64,000 nt of DNA, taken from NCBI RefSeq assembly GCF_030865425.1, contig NZ_JAVFCB010000009.1, forward strand, positions 62,001 to 126,000, given 5' to 3'. Under the pieces are notes generated by a model, which made no database searches, was not told the origin of the DNA, and was given only the letters and a program-made list of their open reading frames with translations. A program made the translations under genes and the position numbers. Position 1 is the stretch's first letter; every line of letters starts with the position of its first letter. The stretch is from Microbacterium capsulatum. Its GTDB lineage: Bacteria; Actinomycetota; Actinomycetes; Actinomycetales; Microbacteriaceae. This document shows, in pieces, positions 50,208 to 59,126 of this stretch.

Positions 50208-50705
50208 TCATCCCTCAAGCAGCACGAACGCGACGCCCGCGACGAACCCGATCCCCCCGTATGCGAGCAGTGCCGTCCCGACGCCGATCATCACTCGATC
50301 GCGGGCGGGGATCACCACGCGGTCACCGACTCGCCAATCTTCGCGCCGCCTCCACGATCGGAAGATCATGCGGACGCCGGCCAGGACCGAGACGACTGCC
50401 GTGGCGTTCACGAGAGCCGCAATCGGCATCGCCCACTCACCGAGGCCCGCTGCCACCGCATCGAAGACCAACCCGGAGTGCCGCAACGATGCCCGGACGG
50501 ACGGAAATGCCGGGAGCGTCACAAGAAATACCCCGAGCAAGAGCTGCATGACACCGATCACGACCGGATACCACGGCCGCTCGCTAATTCCCCCCGGCAC
50601 AGCCCCGGCGCGGACCATGTTTTCGGTTACGCGCCGGCGGAAAATGACCATCAGCACGCTCGACACCATCAGGACAACGCCGAGAACGACGAGAACGACC
50701 GACAT
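50208..50705 (-). CDS. Four-TM membrane protein
   Basis: 165-residue protein starting at ATG 50705 (AGGAG 5 nt upstream), overlapping the stop of the preceding gene as TGATG; a GTG at 50708 is also in frame. TM segments at about 2-22, 46-66, 87-110 and 134-162 are joined by short charged loops (RRRVTENMVRAG, SWRRREDWRVGDRV). No family recognised. Coupled to the 289-residue protein gene upstream. Confidence 0.7.
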   Translation of the reverse strand: MSVVLVVLGVVLMVSSVLMVIFRRRVTENMVRAGAVPGGISERPWYPVVIGVMQLLLGVFLVTLPAFPSVRASLRHSGLVFDAVAAGLGEWAMPIAALVNATAVVSVLAGVRMIFRSWRRREDWRVGDRVVIPARDRVMIGVGTALLAYGGIGFVAGVAFVLLEG

Positions 50706-51574
50706 CACATCTCCTGGGATTCATCCAGAAGCCGAAGAACCGCACCGACCTCGCGCCTGCCTCCGCCGTATCGCGGGGAGAACCGGTGCGGGTTCACGAG
50801 GACGACCTCGAGCCGGGTCCCTTCATGCCCGACGAGAACGAGTGTGGGGTAGCAGCCAAACCGCCGCGCGTGCTCCGCTTGTCCCATCGACTCCGGAAAC
50901 GACGAGAGGGCCGGTCGTTCGTCTGGCACGCCGAACGGATACTGCTGCACGCTGACTCTGCACCCATCGAACGTGAGGACCCCGCGCGCATAGGACGCCA
51001 CCAGGGTCCGATCCCGCCCGACGAGCTGTGCCGAGTCGTAGGGGATGGCCACGGCTCCGCTCGTTGCCGCGACCCGCCGCGCCCAGCGACGCAGTCCGTC
51101 CCCGCGCAGCATCACGACGGCGAGCGCGACCACCGTGTAGAGCAGCATCACCACGGTGGTGCCCATCTGAGCGGTCGTCAGTCCTCCGGTGACGACGAAC
51201 GGCGCGGCCGACAACGCAGCCAAACAGAGGGGCACCGCCCAGAGGGCGTAGTCCGAGATCCGAGTCCGATACTGCAGGGGCACTGTGCCTCCGCCAGTGG
51301 CGATCTCCGCACCCCACCAGAGCCGGTAGTTCCGCGCCTTCTCTGCGCTGAAGAACATCAGCCCGATGAGCAGCGGGCTGATCGACACGACGGCACCGCC
51401 CCGATCCGCCGATCGAGACCATTCCGCGAGTACTCCGGCGAAGGCAAGGATCCCCGCTGCGATCGCGCACACGACTCCGAACCAGTGGAAGATCCTCCAC
51501 CGCCGGTACAACCACCCCGCGTACAGCGCCGAGCCCTGCTCATCGACCATCCCCTGGTTACCCGATGCTTCCAT
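50705..51574 (-). CDS. Four-TM membrane protein with C-terminal cytoplasmic domain
   Basis: 289-residue protein. The N-terminus (MEASGNQGMVDEQGSALYAG) is followed by TM pairs at about 30-75 and 108-155, then a ~130-residue soluble domain (AVAIPYDSAQLVGRDRTLVASYARG, LVLVGHEGTRLEVVLVNPHRFSPRYGGG) that looks beta-rich and may be PH-like. The 5' end of this gene is duplicated at 52442-52585. It overlaps the next gene (TGATG). Function unknown; its neighbours suggest a role tied to the island. Confidence 0.7.
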   Translation of the reverse strand: MEASGNQGMVDEQGSALYAGWLYRRWRIFHWFGVVCAIAAGILAFAGVLAEWSRSADRGGAVVSISPLLIGLMFFSAEKARNYRLWWGAEIATGGGTVPLQYRTRISDYALWAVPLCLAALSAAPFVVTGGLTTAQMGTTVVMLLYTVVALAVVMLRGDGLRRWARRVAATSGAVAIPYDSAQLVGRDRTLVASYARGVLTFDGCRVSVQQYPFGVPDERPALSSFPESMGQAEHARRFGCYPTLVLVGHEGTRLEVVLVNPHRFSPRYGGGRREVGAVLRLLDESQEM

Positions 51575-51632
51575 TCAGTGCCTCGACTCAACTGGTCCGG
51601 AGCATCTCCATTGCCCCTGGATATCCTGCGCG
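51478..51632. repeat. ~150-bp direct repeat, copy 1
   Basis: The 5' end and upstream region of the 289-residue protein gene. The matching copy at 52495-52646 has the same orientation and is about 85% identical by eye, including CGGAGCAT and GATATCCTGC in the upstream part. Confidence 0.75.
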
Positions 51633-51706
51633 TCCGCCTGTGTCGCAGCGAACTTCTTCGCGGGCGCGACCTCGGCGCCGAGAAGATCCGTTTGGCACAC
51701 TCGCCG

Positions 51707-52324
51707 TTAGCTACTTCCGACACGGCCCCGAGAACCACCCGCTACCTCCTTAATCGCGCTCGCAACCTCTTCCAACTCCTCTCGACGTGCTCCTCGTACC
51801 GTCCACCCATTCTTCGGGGTGATCTCGATCTCAACGGTGCGCCCGTCTGCCAAGTCGACGAAGATGTGATCGTACGAGAGACGAAACCGGCGCGAGATAG
51901 AAACTTCACGGATATCTGCGGCTTCAAGACTAAGCACGTTACGAGACGGCGACCTGGGCGTCATTGCGTATCGCACATCAAAGATATCGACCCGGTCATG
52001 AAACACGAATATCCACCCAGGCCGCAAGAACTGAATAACGACGTCGTCGCTTTCGATATACCCGGTTCGGATCAATGCCCACGCAATAGGACGTTCCTGG
52101 CGCACCATCCGGCTTGCATTGATTGACAGGAAGCCCCATTGCCAGAGCTGCAGTGCCGCACCAGCCAACAGCAGCAGCCCTATGAGGGCGAGCTGCCAGG
52201 GCATTGAATCAGGGGTTTGGAACAACGCGACATACAGGCAAGTTAGGCCGCCAACGGCGACGGTTCCCATCATGACGGTTCTCACTACAACGGTCGGCGG
52301 GCCGTCCGGGCTTAGAATCCTCAT
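51707..52324 (-). CDS. PH-like membrane protein, paralogue 3
   Basis: 205-residue protein starting at ATG 52324 (GGGGAA upstream); the frame is open to 52441, but the paralogue comparison supports 52324. Two TM segments at about 15-38 and 45-68 are followed by the PH-like domain (RPGWIFVFHDRVDIFDVRYAM, DHIFVDLADGRTVEIEITPKNGWTVRGAR) and the helix EELEEVASAIKEVAGG. The nearest relatives are 48801-49409 and 48175-48669. Confidence 0.75.
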   Translation of the reverse strand: MRILSPDGPPTVVVRTVMMGTVAVGGLTCLYVALFQTPDSMPWQLALIGLLLLAGAALQLWQWGFLSINASRMVRQERPIAWALIRTGYIESDDVVIQFLRPGWIFVFHDRVDIFDVRYAMTPRSPSRNVLSLEAADIREVSISRRFRLSYDHIFVDLADGRTVEIEITPKNGWTVRGARREELEEVASAIKEVAGGSRGRVGSS

Positions 52325-52441
52325 CTGTTCCCCATTCTCACCAAGCAACTCGCTCTCTTCCGTCCGGAAGGGGTTCAAATATTCCAGCGACCAGCTCAAT
52401 GGCCGTTGGAAGCCCCATGGTAAGGCCAAATACGGCACCAA

Positions 52442-52585
52442 CTAGGTAGCCACCGAGCCCTGGGATGAGAGCCGATATGACTGTCGTGCTACTGCGAACC
52501 AATGGAAGATCCTCCACCGCCGGTACAGCCACCCCGCATACAGCGCCAAGCTATGCTCCGTGCCCTGGTTACCCGATGCTTCCAT
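52442..52585 (-). pseudogene. Truncated copy of the 289-residue membrane protein gene
   Basis: Translation from ATG 52585 gives MEASGNQGTEHSLALYAGW and then YRRWRIFHWF, matching the first 31 residues of the protein encoded at 50705-51574 except for TEHSL in place of MVDEQGS. After residue 30 the similarity ends and a stop follows at codon 48. A different frame across 52338-52532 contains a hydrophobic stretch (GLGGYLVGAVFGLTMGL) that may be a remnant of the lost part or of another gene. Confidence 0.7.
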
Positions 52586-52646
52586 TCAGCGCCTCAACTC
52601 AACTGGCCCGGAGCATATTCATGGCCCCTTGGATATCCTGCCCGCG
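52495..52646. repeat. ~150-bp direct repeat, copy 2
   Basis: Second copy of 51478-51632, about 1017 bp away in the same orientation. Recombination between the copies would delete paralogue 3 together with the 5' part of the 289-residue protein gene, so the arrangement can expand or contract. Confidence 0.75.
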
Positions 52647-52737
52647 CGGTAAAATTCGCCCCAGGTCGGGTGGTCACCCCAACCGCAATAATGGCGACTC
52701 GTGCAGTATGTGCTGGTACCAGAATCATGGTCGCAAT

Positions 52738-53025
52738 CTAATTGAAAGTGAGCAAGGTGATCCTGTTCGGCTTGATCTTTCCCATGTCCGCGAGGCCGAT
52801 GAACTGAGGTCGCTCGCTCGGCAAGATGAGTAGGCGGAACGGCCCGTTCGCCAAAGCGGAAACGACGTTGCGGTCATACCACGTCACGGTCTGACTTGGC
52901 GACGCATCCTGGGCCCATGAATGAACGGAGATCCAAGCCAGCCAAGCAAAAGCAATAAGAATCCAAAGCAGACAGCCGCGTACGAGCAGTATCAGGAACC
53001 AAGAAAGCACGGTGAGAAACTTCAC
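52738..53025 (-). CDS. Small one-TM protein of the island
   Basis: 95-residue protein from GTG 53025, with GGAG 7 nt upstream. One long hydrophobic segment at about residues 6-34 (FLILLVRGCLLWILIAFAW) is followed by a short soluble part ending SALANGPFRLLILPSERPQFIGLADMGKIKPNRIT. The C-terminal segment recurs as a fragment at 47963-48094 on the other side of the island. Function unknown. Confidence 0.55.
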   Translation of the reverse strand: MKFLTVLSWFLILLVRGCLLWILIAFAWLAWISVHSWAQDASPSQTVTWYDRNVVSALANGPFRLLILPSERPQFIGLADMGKIKPNRITLLTFN

Positions 53026-53137
53026 GGGAGCGCTCCAATTCTCCTCGCCCACCCCGTCAGAGTAGCTGTGCCGCGGGGGACACCACAGCAACCGGGCGAC
53101 GACGGCGCCACGGTGTCGGCTGACGCACGACCAGACA

Positions 53138-53704
53138 TCACGACGTGCCGGATCCGTGTTCCGTCCACTGTGCAAGGTCTGTTGCCGCACGCTGGAGAAT
53201 CCAGTCGTAATAGGCGGGCTCGCAGAGGACCTCCTCCGCCGCGTCCCGAGCCGCAGCGGCGTCCCACTCCACAACGGCCTCCGCGGCGATCAGCTGAACA
53301 ACGGGCGAGGAATCTCTGAGCAATGCCGTCAGCGCAACTCGTCCCTCAGCAGTCGATTTCAGGTTCTCAACCCTCTGATCGACATGGGCCGCCGATCGAA
53401 ACGCCGTTCTGTCGCCTCGATGCGAGATCCACATGTCGCCGGCGGTCCTCAGGTGTCGTACGTCTTCTTCGACCTGGTCCCGTAGGGGAACCCGGCGATC
53501 GTATCCATTCTCCTTGCGCTTCGAGATGACCGCCCATTCCATGGCCTGCACAAGCAGCAAGATCAGTGCCACACCGAAGATCGCGAAGACCTTCGCGGAC
53601 ACCGGCCCGGGAATCAAGACGACAATGACGACGGGTATCGGCAGGGCGATCGACGCCCTCCGCGCGAACTGCTTCAAGAACGCGCCTACCAACGGATCAG
53701 GCAC
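53138..53704 (-). CDS. Membrane protein with HEAT-like C-terminal region
   Basis: 188-residue protein from GTG 53704. A TM hairpin at about 15-55 (ALPIPVVIVVLIPGPV, FAIFGVALILLLVQAMEWAV) is followed by a helical soluble region with a HEAT/DUF2019-like segment (GRVALTALLRDSSPVVQLIAAEAVVEWDAAAARDAAEEVL). Such HEAT-like units are common in small immunity proteins, but here the protein is membrane-anchored. It is the first island gene after EccC. Confidence 0.65.
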   Translation of the reverse strand: MPDPLVGAFLKQFARRASIALPIPVVIVVLIPGPVSAKVFAIFGVALILLLVQAMEWAVISKRKENGYDRRVPLRDQVEEDVRHLRTAGDMWISHRGDRTAFRSAAHVDQRVENLKSTAEGRVALTALLRDSSPVVQLIAAEAVVEWDAAAARDAAEEVLCEPAYYDWILQRAATDLAQWTEHGSGTS

Positions 53705-53781
53705 GGGTCTCCGCCGCCCAGTCTTTCCGAGCTTCTGCCTGCAAGAGGTTCGACCTCACGATCACCCAAATTCCGCCGCTC

Positions 53782-56700
53782 CTAGCTGTACCGCGGGGGC
53801 ACCCAGAGCAACTGCGCCGCGACCACGCCGCGGTCGCGGCTCACGATCTGCGCGCGGCCCGGGATCGCGGGGATCGGACGGACCTTGCCGATCAGCTGCC
53901 CCTCCTCCGGGTTGCCGCTGAGCAGGATGCCGGTCGCGCCGAGGTCGGTCATCCGCTGGATGATCGGGTCGTACGCCGCGCGGCTGGCACCGCCGGTGCG
54001 CCGGGTCAGGATCACGTGCAGGCCGAGGTCGGCCGCCTGCGCGAGCAGCGGCGCGAGCACGGCGATCGGGTTGCCCTGTGAGGTCGCGACGAGGTCGTAG
54101 TCGTCGACGAGCACGAAGCCCTCCGCGCCCGTCCACCAGGATCGGGTGCGCAGCTGCTCGGGTGTGACGTCGGGCCCGGGGATCCGGCTCTGGAAGAACG
54201 CGGCCAGCTCGCCCATGCCGCCCTCGGCCAGCTCGTGCGAGGTGAGGTACGCGCCGAGGTAGTCCTGCGGGATCTCGCCGAGCAGGGCACGCCGGTAGTC
54301 GACGACGAAGATCTTCGCCTCGTTCGGGCCGTACAGCCGCGTGATCTCGTGCACGACGCCGCGCAGCATCGACGACTTGCCCGAGTCGGCGTCGCCGTAC
54401 AGGTACAGCAGCGGCTCGGCGACCGGGTCGATCGAGAACGGCGCGAGGTTCGCCTCGTCGATGCCGAGCAGGATCTCCCGCGGCTCGGTGCCGCCCGCGT
54501 TGCGCGCGGCGAGCGCGCGCAGCTCGTCGTGACCGATCCGATCCGGCAGCAGGCGCAGCTTGGGGCCGGACGGTCCGCGCCAGGCCGCGGCGACCCGGCG
54601 GAGCAGATCGTCCACGCCGTCGGCGAGGGTCGACGCGTCCTCGACGCCGTCGACGCGGGGCAGCGCGGTGAGCATCTGCAGGCCGCGCGGGTTCAGGCCG
54701 CGACCGGCGAGCGAGGTGACGTTCGCGGCCGCCTTGCGGTCGATCTCGGAGTCGCTGGCGTCGCCGAGGCGCAGCTCGATCCGCGTGCCGATGAGGTCCT
54801 TCACGTTCGCGCGGATCTCCATCCAGCGCGCCGCGGTGAGGATCACGTGCACGCCGTAGGTGAGGCCGCGAACGGCGATCGCCTGGATCTGCCCCTCGAG
54901 GCTCTCGAACTCGCTGCGCAGCGTGCCCCAGCCGTCCACGACGAGGAAGATGTCGCCGTAGCCGTCGTCGACGGATCCCTCGGCGCGACGCCGGCGGTAC
55001 GTGTCGATCGAGTCGATGCCGTTCTGGCGGAAATACACCTCGCGGGTGTTCAGCAGCGCGGTGATCTCGCTCACCGTGCGGCGCACGACGTCGGGCTCGG
55101 ATCGGGTGGCGAGGCCGCTCAGATGCGCGAAGCCCTGCATGCCGGCGAAGCTGCCGCCGCCGAAGTCGATCACGAAGAACTGCACCTCGCGCGGGGTGTG
55201 CGTGAGCGCGAGCGCGGCGACGGTGGTGCGCGCGAGCGTGCTCTTGCCGCTCAGCGGGGCGCCCACGATCGCCATGTGCCCGGCCGCACCGCCGAGCGAG
55301 ATGACGAGGTCCTCGCGGCGCTGCTCGAGCGGCACGTCCACGACGCCGATCGGCACGGTGAGCCCGCCGACCGCACGCCAGCGCGGCGAGACGAGCCCGA
55401 GCTGCGGATCCTCCACGAGATCGCCGAACAGGGCGCCGAGCGTCGGCGGCACCTCGAGCGGCGGCAGCCACACGCGGTGCGCCTCGGGGCCCCGCCCGCT
55501 CATCCGCTCGACGGCGAGCTCGAACGTGTTCCGCTTCTCCTCCGGCTCGGCCGGCAGCTGCTCGACGGGTGCGTCGACCGGCTGCTCGCGGATCCGCACC
55601 GGGGCGGCGGTGAACAGCTCGACGGCGGCGTCCTGGCCGCCCTTGCGCGCGGATCCGATCGCACGGCGGCGGCGCGGCGGGGTGCCCGAGACGTACGCGG
55701 CGCGGAACTGCGTCATCGTCTCGGTGTCGCTCTTCAGGAAGCCGACGCCCGGCTCGGGCGGCAGGTGGTAGGCGTCCGGTACGCCGAGCACCGCGCGCGA
55801 CTCCGACGCCGAGAACGTGCGCAGGCCGATCCGGTACGACAGGTACGTGTCGAGCCCGCGGAGCTTGCCCTCCTCGAGGCGCTGCGAGGCGAGCAGCAAG
55901 TGCACCTGCACGGATCGGCCGACGCGGCCGATGTTCACGAAGCTCTCCACGAACTCGGGCTTGGCGGCGAGCAGCTCGCTGAACTCGTCGGCGACGATGA
56001 GCAGCGCGGGAAGCGGTGCGAGATCCGTGCGGCCGCCCCGGCGGGCCTTCTCGTAGTCGGAGACGTTGGCGAAGTTGCCGGCGGCGCGCAGCAGCTCCTG
56101 CCGGCGCACGATCTCGCCCTGCAGGGCGTCCTGGAAGCGATCCACGAGGGAGAGCTCGCTGCCCAGGTTGGTGATGATCGCGGACACGTGCGGCATCCCG
56201 GCCATGCCGGCGAAGGTCGCGCCGCCCTTGAAGTCGACGAGCACGAAGTTCAGCTGCTCGGGCGAGTGGGTCAGCGTGAGCGCGAGCACCAGCGTGCGCA
56301 GCACCTCGGACTTGCCGGATCCGGTCGCGCCGATGATGAGGCCGTGCGGGCCCATGCCGAGCTGCGCGGACTCCTTGATGTCGAGGATGAGCGGTCTGCC
56401 GTCCTCGTCCTGGCCGATCGGCACGCGCAGCCGGTCGCGCTCCAGCCGCGGCGCCCACGCCGTGTCGAAGTCGATGTCGCGCACGTCGGGCAGCCCGAGC
56501 ATCTCGACGAGCTCGGCCTGACCGCGGCTGACCGCCCCCTCCGCCGTGGGCGACAGCGCCGTCGGGTTCGCGGAGATGAGCCGTCGCGCGGTGGCCTCCG
56601 CCTCGACGATCGTGATCCCGTCGACCTGGAACGGCTGCGCCACCATCTGCCGGCTGACCAGCTCGGCGGAGCCCTGCGCCGCGGCGGAGAGCGCGACGCG

Positions 56701-57735
56701 CAACGTGCTCTCGTCGTACAGATCGCCCCACCGCGACGGCAGGTCGATCACCGTGATCCCGGCGACGCCGTCGACGAGCGTGGATGCCTGCACGCCGTCG
56801 GTGAGCACGACGATGTGCGGCAGCTCGGCCGGGCCGGCGCTGCGCGTGAAGCGGGCGCGCTCGCCCAGGTCGGAGGGCAGCAGCTCCTCGAGATCCGCCA
56901 TCCGGGATCCGATCATCCGCGCCGCGCCCAGGGCGTCGCGGCCGGTGCGGGAGTGGGTGTGCGGCATCCACTTCGCCCACTCCCACTGCGGCAGCGCGGC
57001 CTCGTCGGCGGCGATCACGATCTGGACGTCCTCGGGGTCGTGCATCGTCGCGACGTGCAGCAGCATGGCCCGCGCGAGGCTGCGCGCCTCGTCCTCGTCC
57101 CCGGTGATCTCGACCCGCGCGTAGTCGCGCAGGGACACCCCGAGCGGCAGCTGCGACTGCGTGGAGTGCGCGAGCATGAACCGGTGTGCGGCGGAGGCGG
57201 CGACCGGATCCAGCTGCGCGAGCGGCGGCAGCTCCGGCGCCTCGAGGGTGATGCACAGCGGCTGGTCGCTGAGACCCACGCGCACGGAGAGGAAGTCGGC
57301 ATCGGCGGGCGAGCGCTCACCGATCCGGGTGCGCTCCTCGGCGACGTACGGCAGCGCGGACGGCGCGGGCAGCTGCCAGTTCGCGGCACGGCGCTGCTGG
57401 TGCGCGGCGACGCGGATCGAGGCGCGCAGCTCGGTGAGGTAGGCGAGGTACTCGCGACGGGCGGCGAGGGTCGCGGCCTGCTTCTGCGACCGCTGCCGCC
57501 AGCCGTTGACGAGCACGAAGCCGAGCGAGGACACCAGCACCATGCCGCCGATGAGGAAGCCGCCGGGGCCCTGGTTGGTCATGCCGACCATGACGACGGC
57601 GCCGACGCTGCCGAGCATGGGCAGCATCGAGGTGAGCAGGTTCGATCCGCCGTCGCTCGGCTGCAGCTCGGGCGGGGCCTGCACGGTGAGGGTGCCGGAG
57701 GGGACCCGCGGAGGTGCCAGTCGCGGACCCGTCAT
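53782..57735 (-). CDS. eccC: Type VII secretion ATPase EccC
   Basis: 1317-residue FtsK/SpoIIIE-type ATPase. Two TM segments at about 35-80 (NLLTSMLPMLGSVGAVVMVG, FLIGGMVLVSSLGFVLV), a DUF-like stalk domain, then three ATPase domains with Walker A lysines at Lys475 (GATGSGKSE), Lys831 (GAPLSGKST) and Lys1120 (YGDADSGKSS). Walker B Asp follows in LIVADEF and LVVDGW and VLVDDYD. Length and order agree with single-chain EccC of ESX systems. It forms the motor that recognises WXG-type substrates. ATGA overlap with the FHA-RDD gene shows co-translation. Confidence 0.95.
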   Translation of the reverse strand: MTGPRLAPPRVPSGTLTVQAPPELQPSDGGSNLLTSMLPMLGSVGAVVMVGMTNQGPGGFLIGGMVLVSSLGFVLVNGWRQRSQKQAATLAARREYLAYLTELRASIRVAAHQQRRAANWQLPAPSALPYVAEERTRIGERSPADADFLSVRVGLSDQPLCITLEAPELPPLAQLDPVAASAAHRFMLAHSTQSQLPLGVSLRDYARVEITGDEDEARSLARAMLLHVATMHDPEDVQIVIAADEAALPQWEWAKWMPHTHSRTGRDALGAARMIGSRMADLEELLPSDLGERARFTRSAGPAELPHIVVLTDGVQASTLVDGVAGITVIDLPSRWGDLYDESTLRVALSAAAQGSAELVSRQMVAQPFQVDGITIVEAEATARRLISANPTALSPTAEGAVSRGQAELVEMLGLPDVRDIDFDTAWAPRLERDRLRVPIGQDEDGRPLILDIKESAQLGMGPHGLIIGATGSGKSEVLRTLVLALTLTHSPEQLNFVLVDFKGGATFAGMAGMPHVSAIITNLGSELSLVDRFQDALQGEIVRRQELLRAAGNFANVSDYEKARRGGRTDLAPLPALLIVADEFSELLAAKPEFVESFVNIGRVGRSVQVHLLLASQRLEEGKLRGLDTYLSYRIGLRTFSASESRAVLGVPDAYHLPPEPGVGFLKSDTETMTQFRAAYVSGTPPRRRRAIGSARKGGQDAAVELFTAAPVRIREQPVDAPVEQLPAEPEEKRNTFELAVERMSGRGPEAHRVWLPPLEVPPTLGALFGDLVEDPQLGLVSPRWRAVGGLTVPIGVVDVPLEQRREDLVISLGGAAGHMAIVGAPLSGKSTLARTTVAALALTHTPREVQFFVIDFGGGSFAGMQGFAHLSGLATRSEPDVVRRTVSEITALLNTREVYFRQNGIDSIDTYRRRRAEGSVDDGYGDIFLVVDGWGTLRSEFESLEGQIQAIAVRGLTYGVHVILTAARWMEIRANVKDLIGTRIELRLGDASDSEIDRKAAANVTSLAGRGLNPRGLQMLTALPRVDGVEDASTLADGVDDLLRRVAAAWRGPSGPKLRLLPDRIGHDELRALAARNAGGTEPREILLGIDEANLAPFSIDPVAEPLLYLYGDADSGKSSMLRGVVHEITRLYGPNEAKIFVVDYRRALLGEIPQDYLGAYLTSHELAEGGMGELAAFFQSRIPGPDVTPEQLRTRSWWTGAEGFVLVDDYDLVATSQGNPIAVLAPLLAQAADLGLHVILTRRTGGASRAAYDPIIQRMTDLGATGILLSGNPEEGQLIGKVRPIPAIPGRAQIVSRDRGVVAAQLLWVPPRYS

Positions 57736-59126
57736 GCGTTCCCGCCTCTCTCGTCGTGTGCGCTGGGCATCAGCTGGCTGACCGTGAACATGCGGTCGCC
57801 GACGCGCACCCGGTCGCCGTCGTCGAGCAGCGTGCGCGCGCCCGGGGCGAGCTCCGTGCGGCGCCCGTCGTCGGCGAGGATGCCGGACCCGTTCGTGGAT
57901 CCGAGGTCGGTGGCCCAGGTGCGCCCGCGGGAGTGCTCGAGGCGCAGGTGGGTCTTGGACACGGTGCTGTCCGGGTCGTCGACGACCACGAGCAGGTCGC
58001 CGGGATCCGACGGCGCGGGGCGGCGGCCGAGGTTGACCACCGCGGGCAGGTCGATCCGGATGCGCTGCCCGGTGTCGAAGATGAGCAGCATCGCACCGCG
58101 GGCCGGGTCGGCGGGGCGGGGCGTGAGGGTCGCGGGGGAAGGGGCTGCGGGAACGGCGGCGGGAGCCGGGGCTGCCGGCTGGGGGATCGGGGCAGGTGCC
58201 GGCGGCGCGGCCGCGGCCGGCGGAGCGACCGGGGCGGGCGGGGTCGGGACGAACGCCGGCGGCGCGGCGGGCGCGACCGGAGCAGCCGCTGCGGCGGGAG
58301 CCGTCGGGCGCGGGGCGGCGAGTCCGCCCGGTGCGAACGAGACCACCGCGGGGCCCTCGTCCTCGTCCACGGCGGGGCGAGCGGAGGTGCTGAAGACGAG
58401 CGGCGGCGCGACCGTGGCCGCCGGTGCGACCGGGGCGGCGACCGTGCCCCGGCGGGGCGCCGCCACGACGACGGTGCCGGCGGCGCGATCGGCCCAGGAC
58501 CGGCGGCGACCGCCCGCATCCCAGGCGCTCGAGGCGACGACGATCCAGGATCCGATCCCGACGACGAAACCGGCACCGGTGACCAGCGCACGCACGAACG
58601 CGCGGCCGGTGCCGGGGGAGAACGGGGCGTCGTCGCGGGAGGCGCGCAACCGCAGCAGCAGGTTGCCCGGGGTGGCACCGGTGCGGGCGAGCGCGACGCC
58701 GAACCCGATCGCGAGCTGCAGCGCGACGACGGCGGCGAGGGTCGGGCTGCGCGTGCCGGCGAAGACGCCGCCCGCGACGAGCGCGACGAGCACGACGTCG
58801 ATCGTGAAGGCGACCAGGCGCGCACCCGTCGAGGCGGGGCGGCCCGCGAAGGCCCGGCCGAGCGGATCCGGTCCCGAGGCCGGGCCTCCCGAGGCCGGGC
58901 CTCCCGAGGCCGGGCCGGAGGAGCCGGGCGCGGGCGGACGAGCCACGGCCACCCCGGCCGGGGCCAGCGGCCGAGCGGCCGAGGCGGGCGCACCAGGATC
59001 GGCGACCTGCTCCTCGCGCCTCCGCCGGCGGGACACGGCGGGGGTGCCGGGGTCGATGATCGAGCGGGGCTGGGGAGCGCCCGCGGAGCCGCCCGGAGCA
59101 CCCGGATATGCGCCGTTGCCGCTCAC
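57732..59126 (-). CDS. RDD-FHA membrane protein of the type VII locus
   Basis: 464-residue protein starting at GTG 59126 (GTGA overlap with EccD). Residues 1-95 are disordered, with a PASGG tandem repeat. An RDD domain with TM segments covers 95-235 (RLVAFTIDVVLVALVAGGVF, GATPGNLLLRLR), followed by a long Pro/Ala linker and an FHA domain at about 365-450 (VVNLGRRPAPSDPGD, VSKTHLRLEHSRGRTWATDLGSTNGSG). It repeats the architecture of the protein encoded at 35572-36792. It may connect phospho-signalling to the secretion motor. Confidence 0.9.
   Translation of the reverse strand: MSGNGAYPGAPGGSAGAPQPRSIIDPGTPAVSRRRRREEQVADPGAPASAARPLAPAGVAVARPPAPGSSGPASGGPASGGPASGPDPLGRAFAGRPASTGARLVAFTIDVVLVALVAGGVFAGTRSPTLAAVVALQLAIGFGVALARTGATPGNLLLRLRASRDDAPFSPGTGRAFVRALVTGAGFVVGIGSWIVVASSAWDAGGRRRSWADRAAGTVVVAAPRRGTVAAPVAPAATVAPPLVFSTSARPAVDEDEGPAVVSFAPGGLAAPRPTAPAAAAAPVAPAAPPAFVPTPPAPVAPPAAAAPPAPAPIPQPAAPAPAAVPAAPSPATLTPRPADPARGAMLLIFDTGQRIRIDLPAVVNLGRRPAPSDPGDLLVVVDDPDSTVSKTHLRLEHSRGRTWATDLGSTNGSGILADDGRRTELAPGARTLLDDGDRVRVGDRMFTVSQLMPSAHDERGGNA
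58873..58917. repeat. 15-bp tandem repeat, three units
   Basis: CCCGAGGCCGGGCCT occurs three times in tandem (last base of unit 3 differs). In frame it encodes the repeated PASGG peptide in the disordered N-terminus of the RDD-FHA protein. Copy number could vary without frameshift. Confidence 0.85.

Noticed and set aside
52338..52532. 64-residue membrane protein upstream of paralogue 3
   Set aside because: Its apparent start lies inside the duplicated 5' end of another gene in the wrong frame; only the hydrophobic middle could be a remnant, so it is described under the truncated copy.
53762..57256. 1164-residue minus-strand frame overlapping EccC
   Set aside because: Out-of-frame reading of EccC, composed mainly of Arg/Ala/Pro; EccC with three Walker motifs is the real frame.
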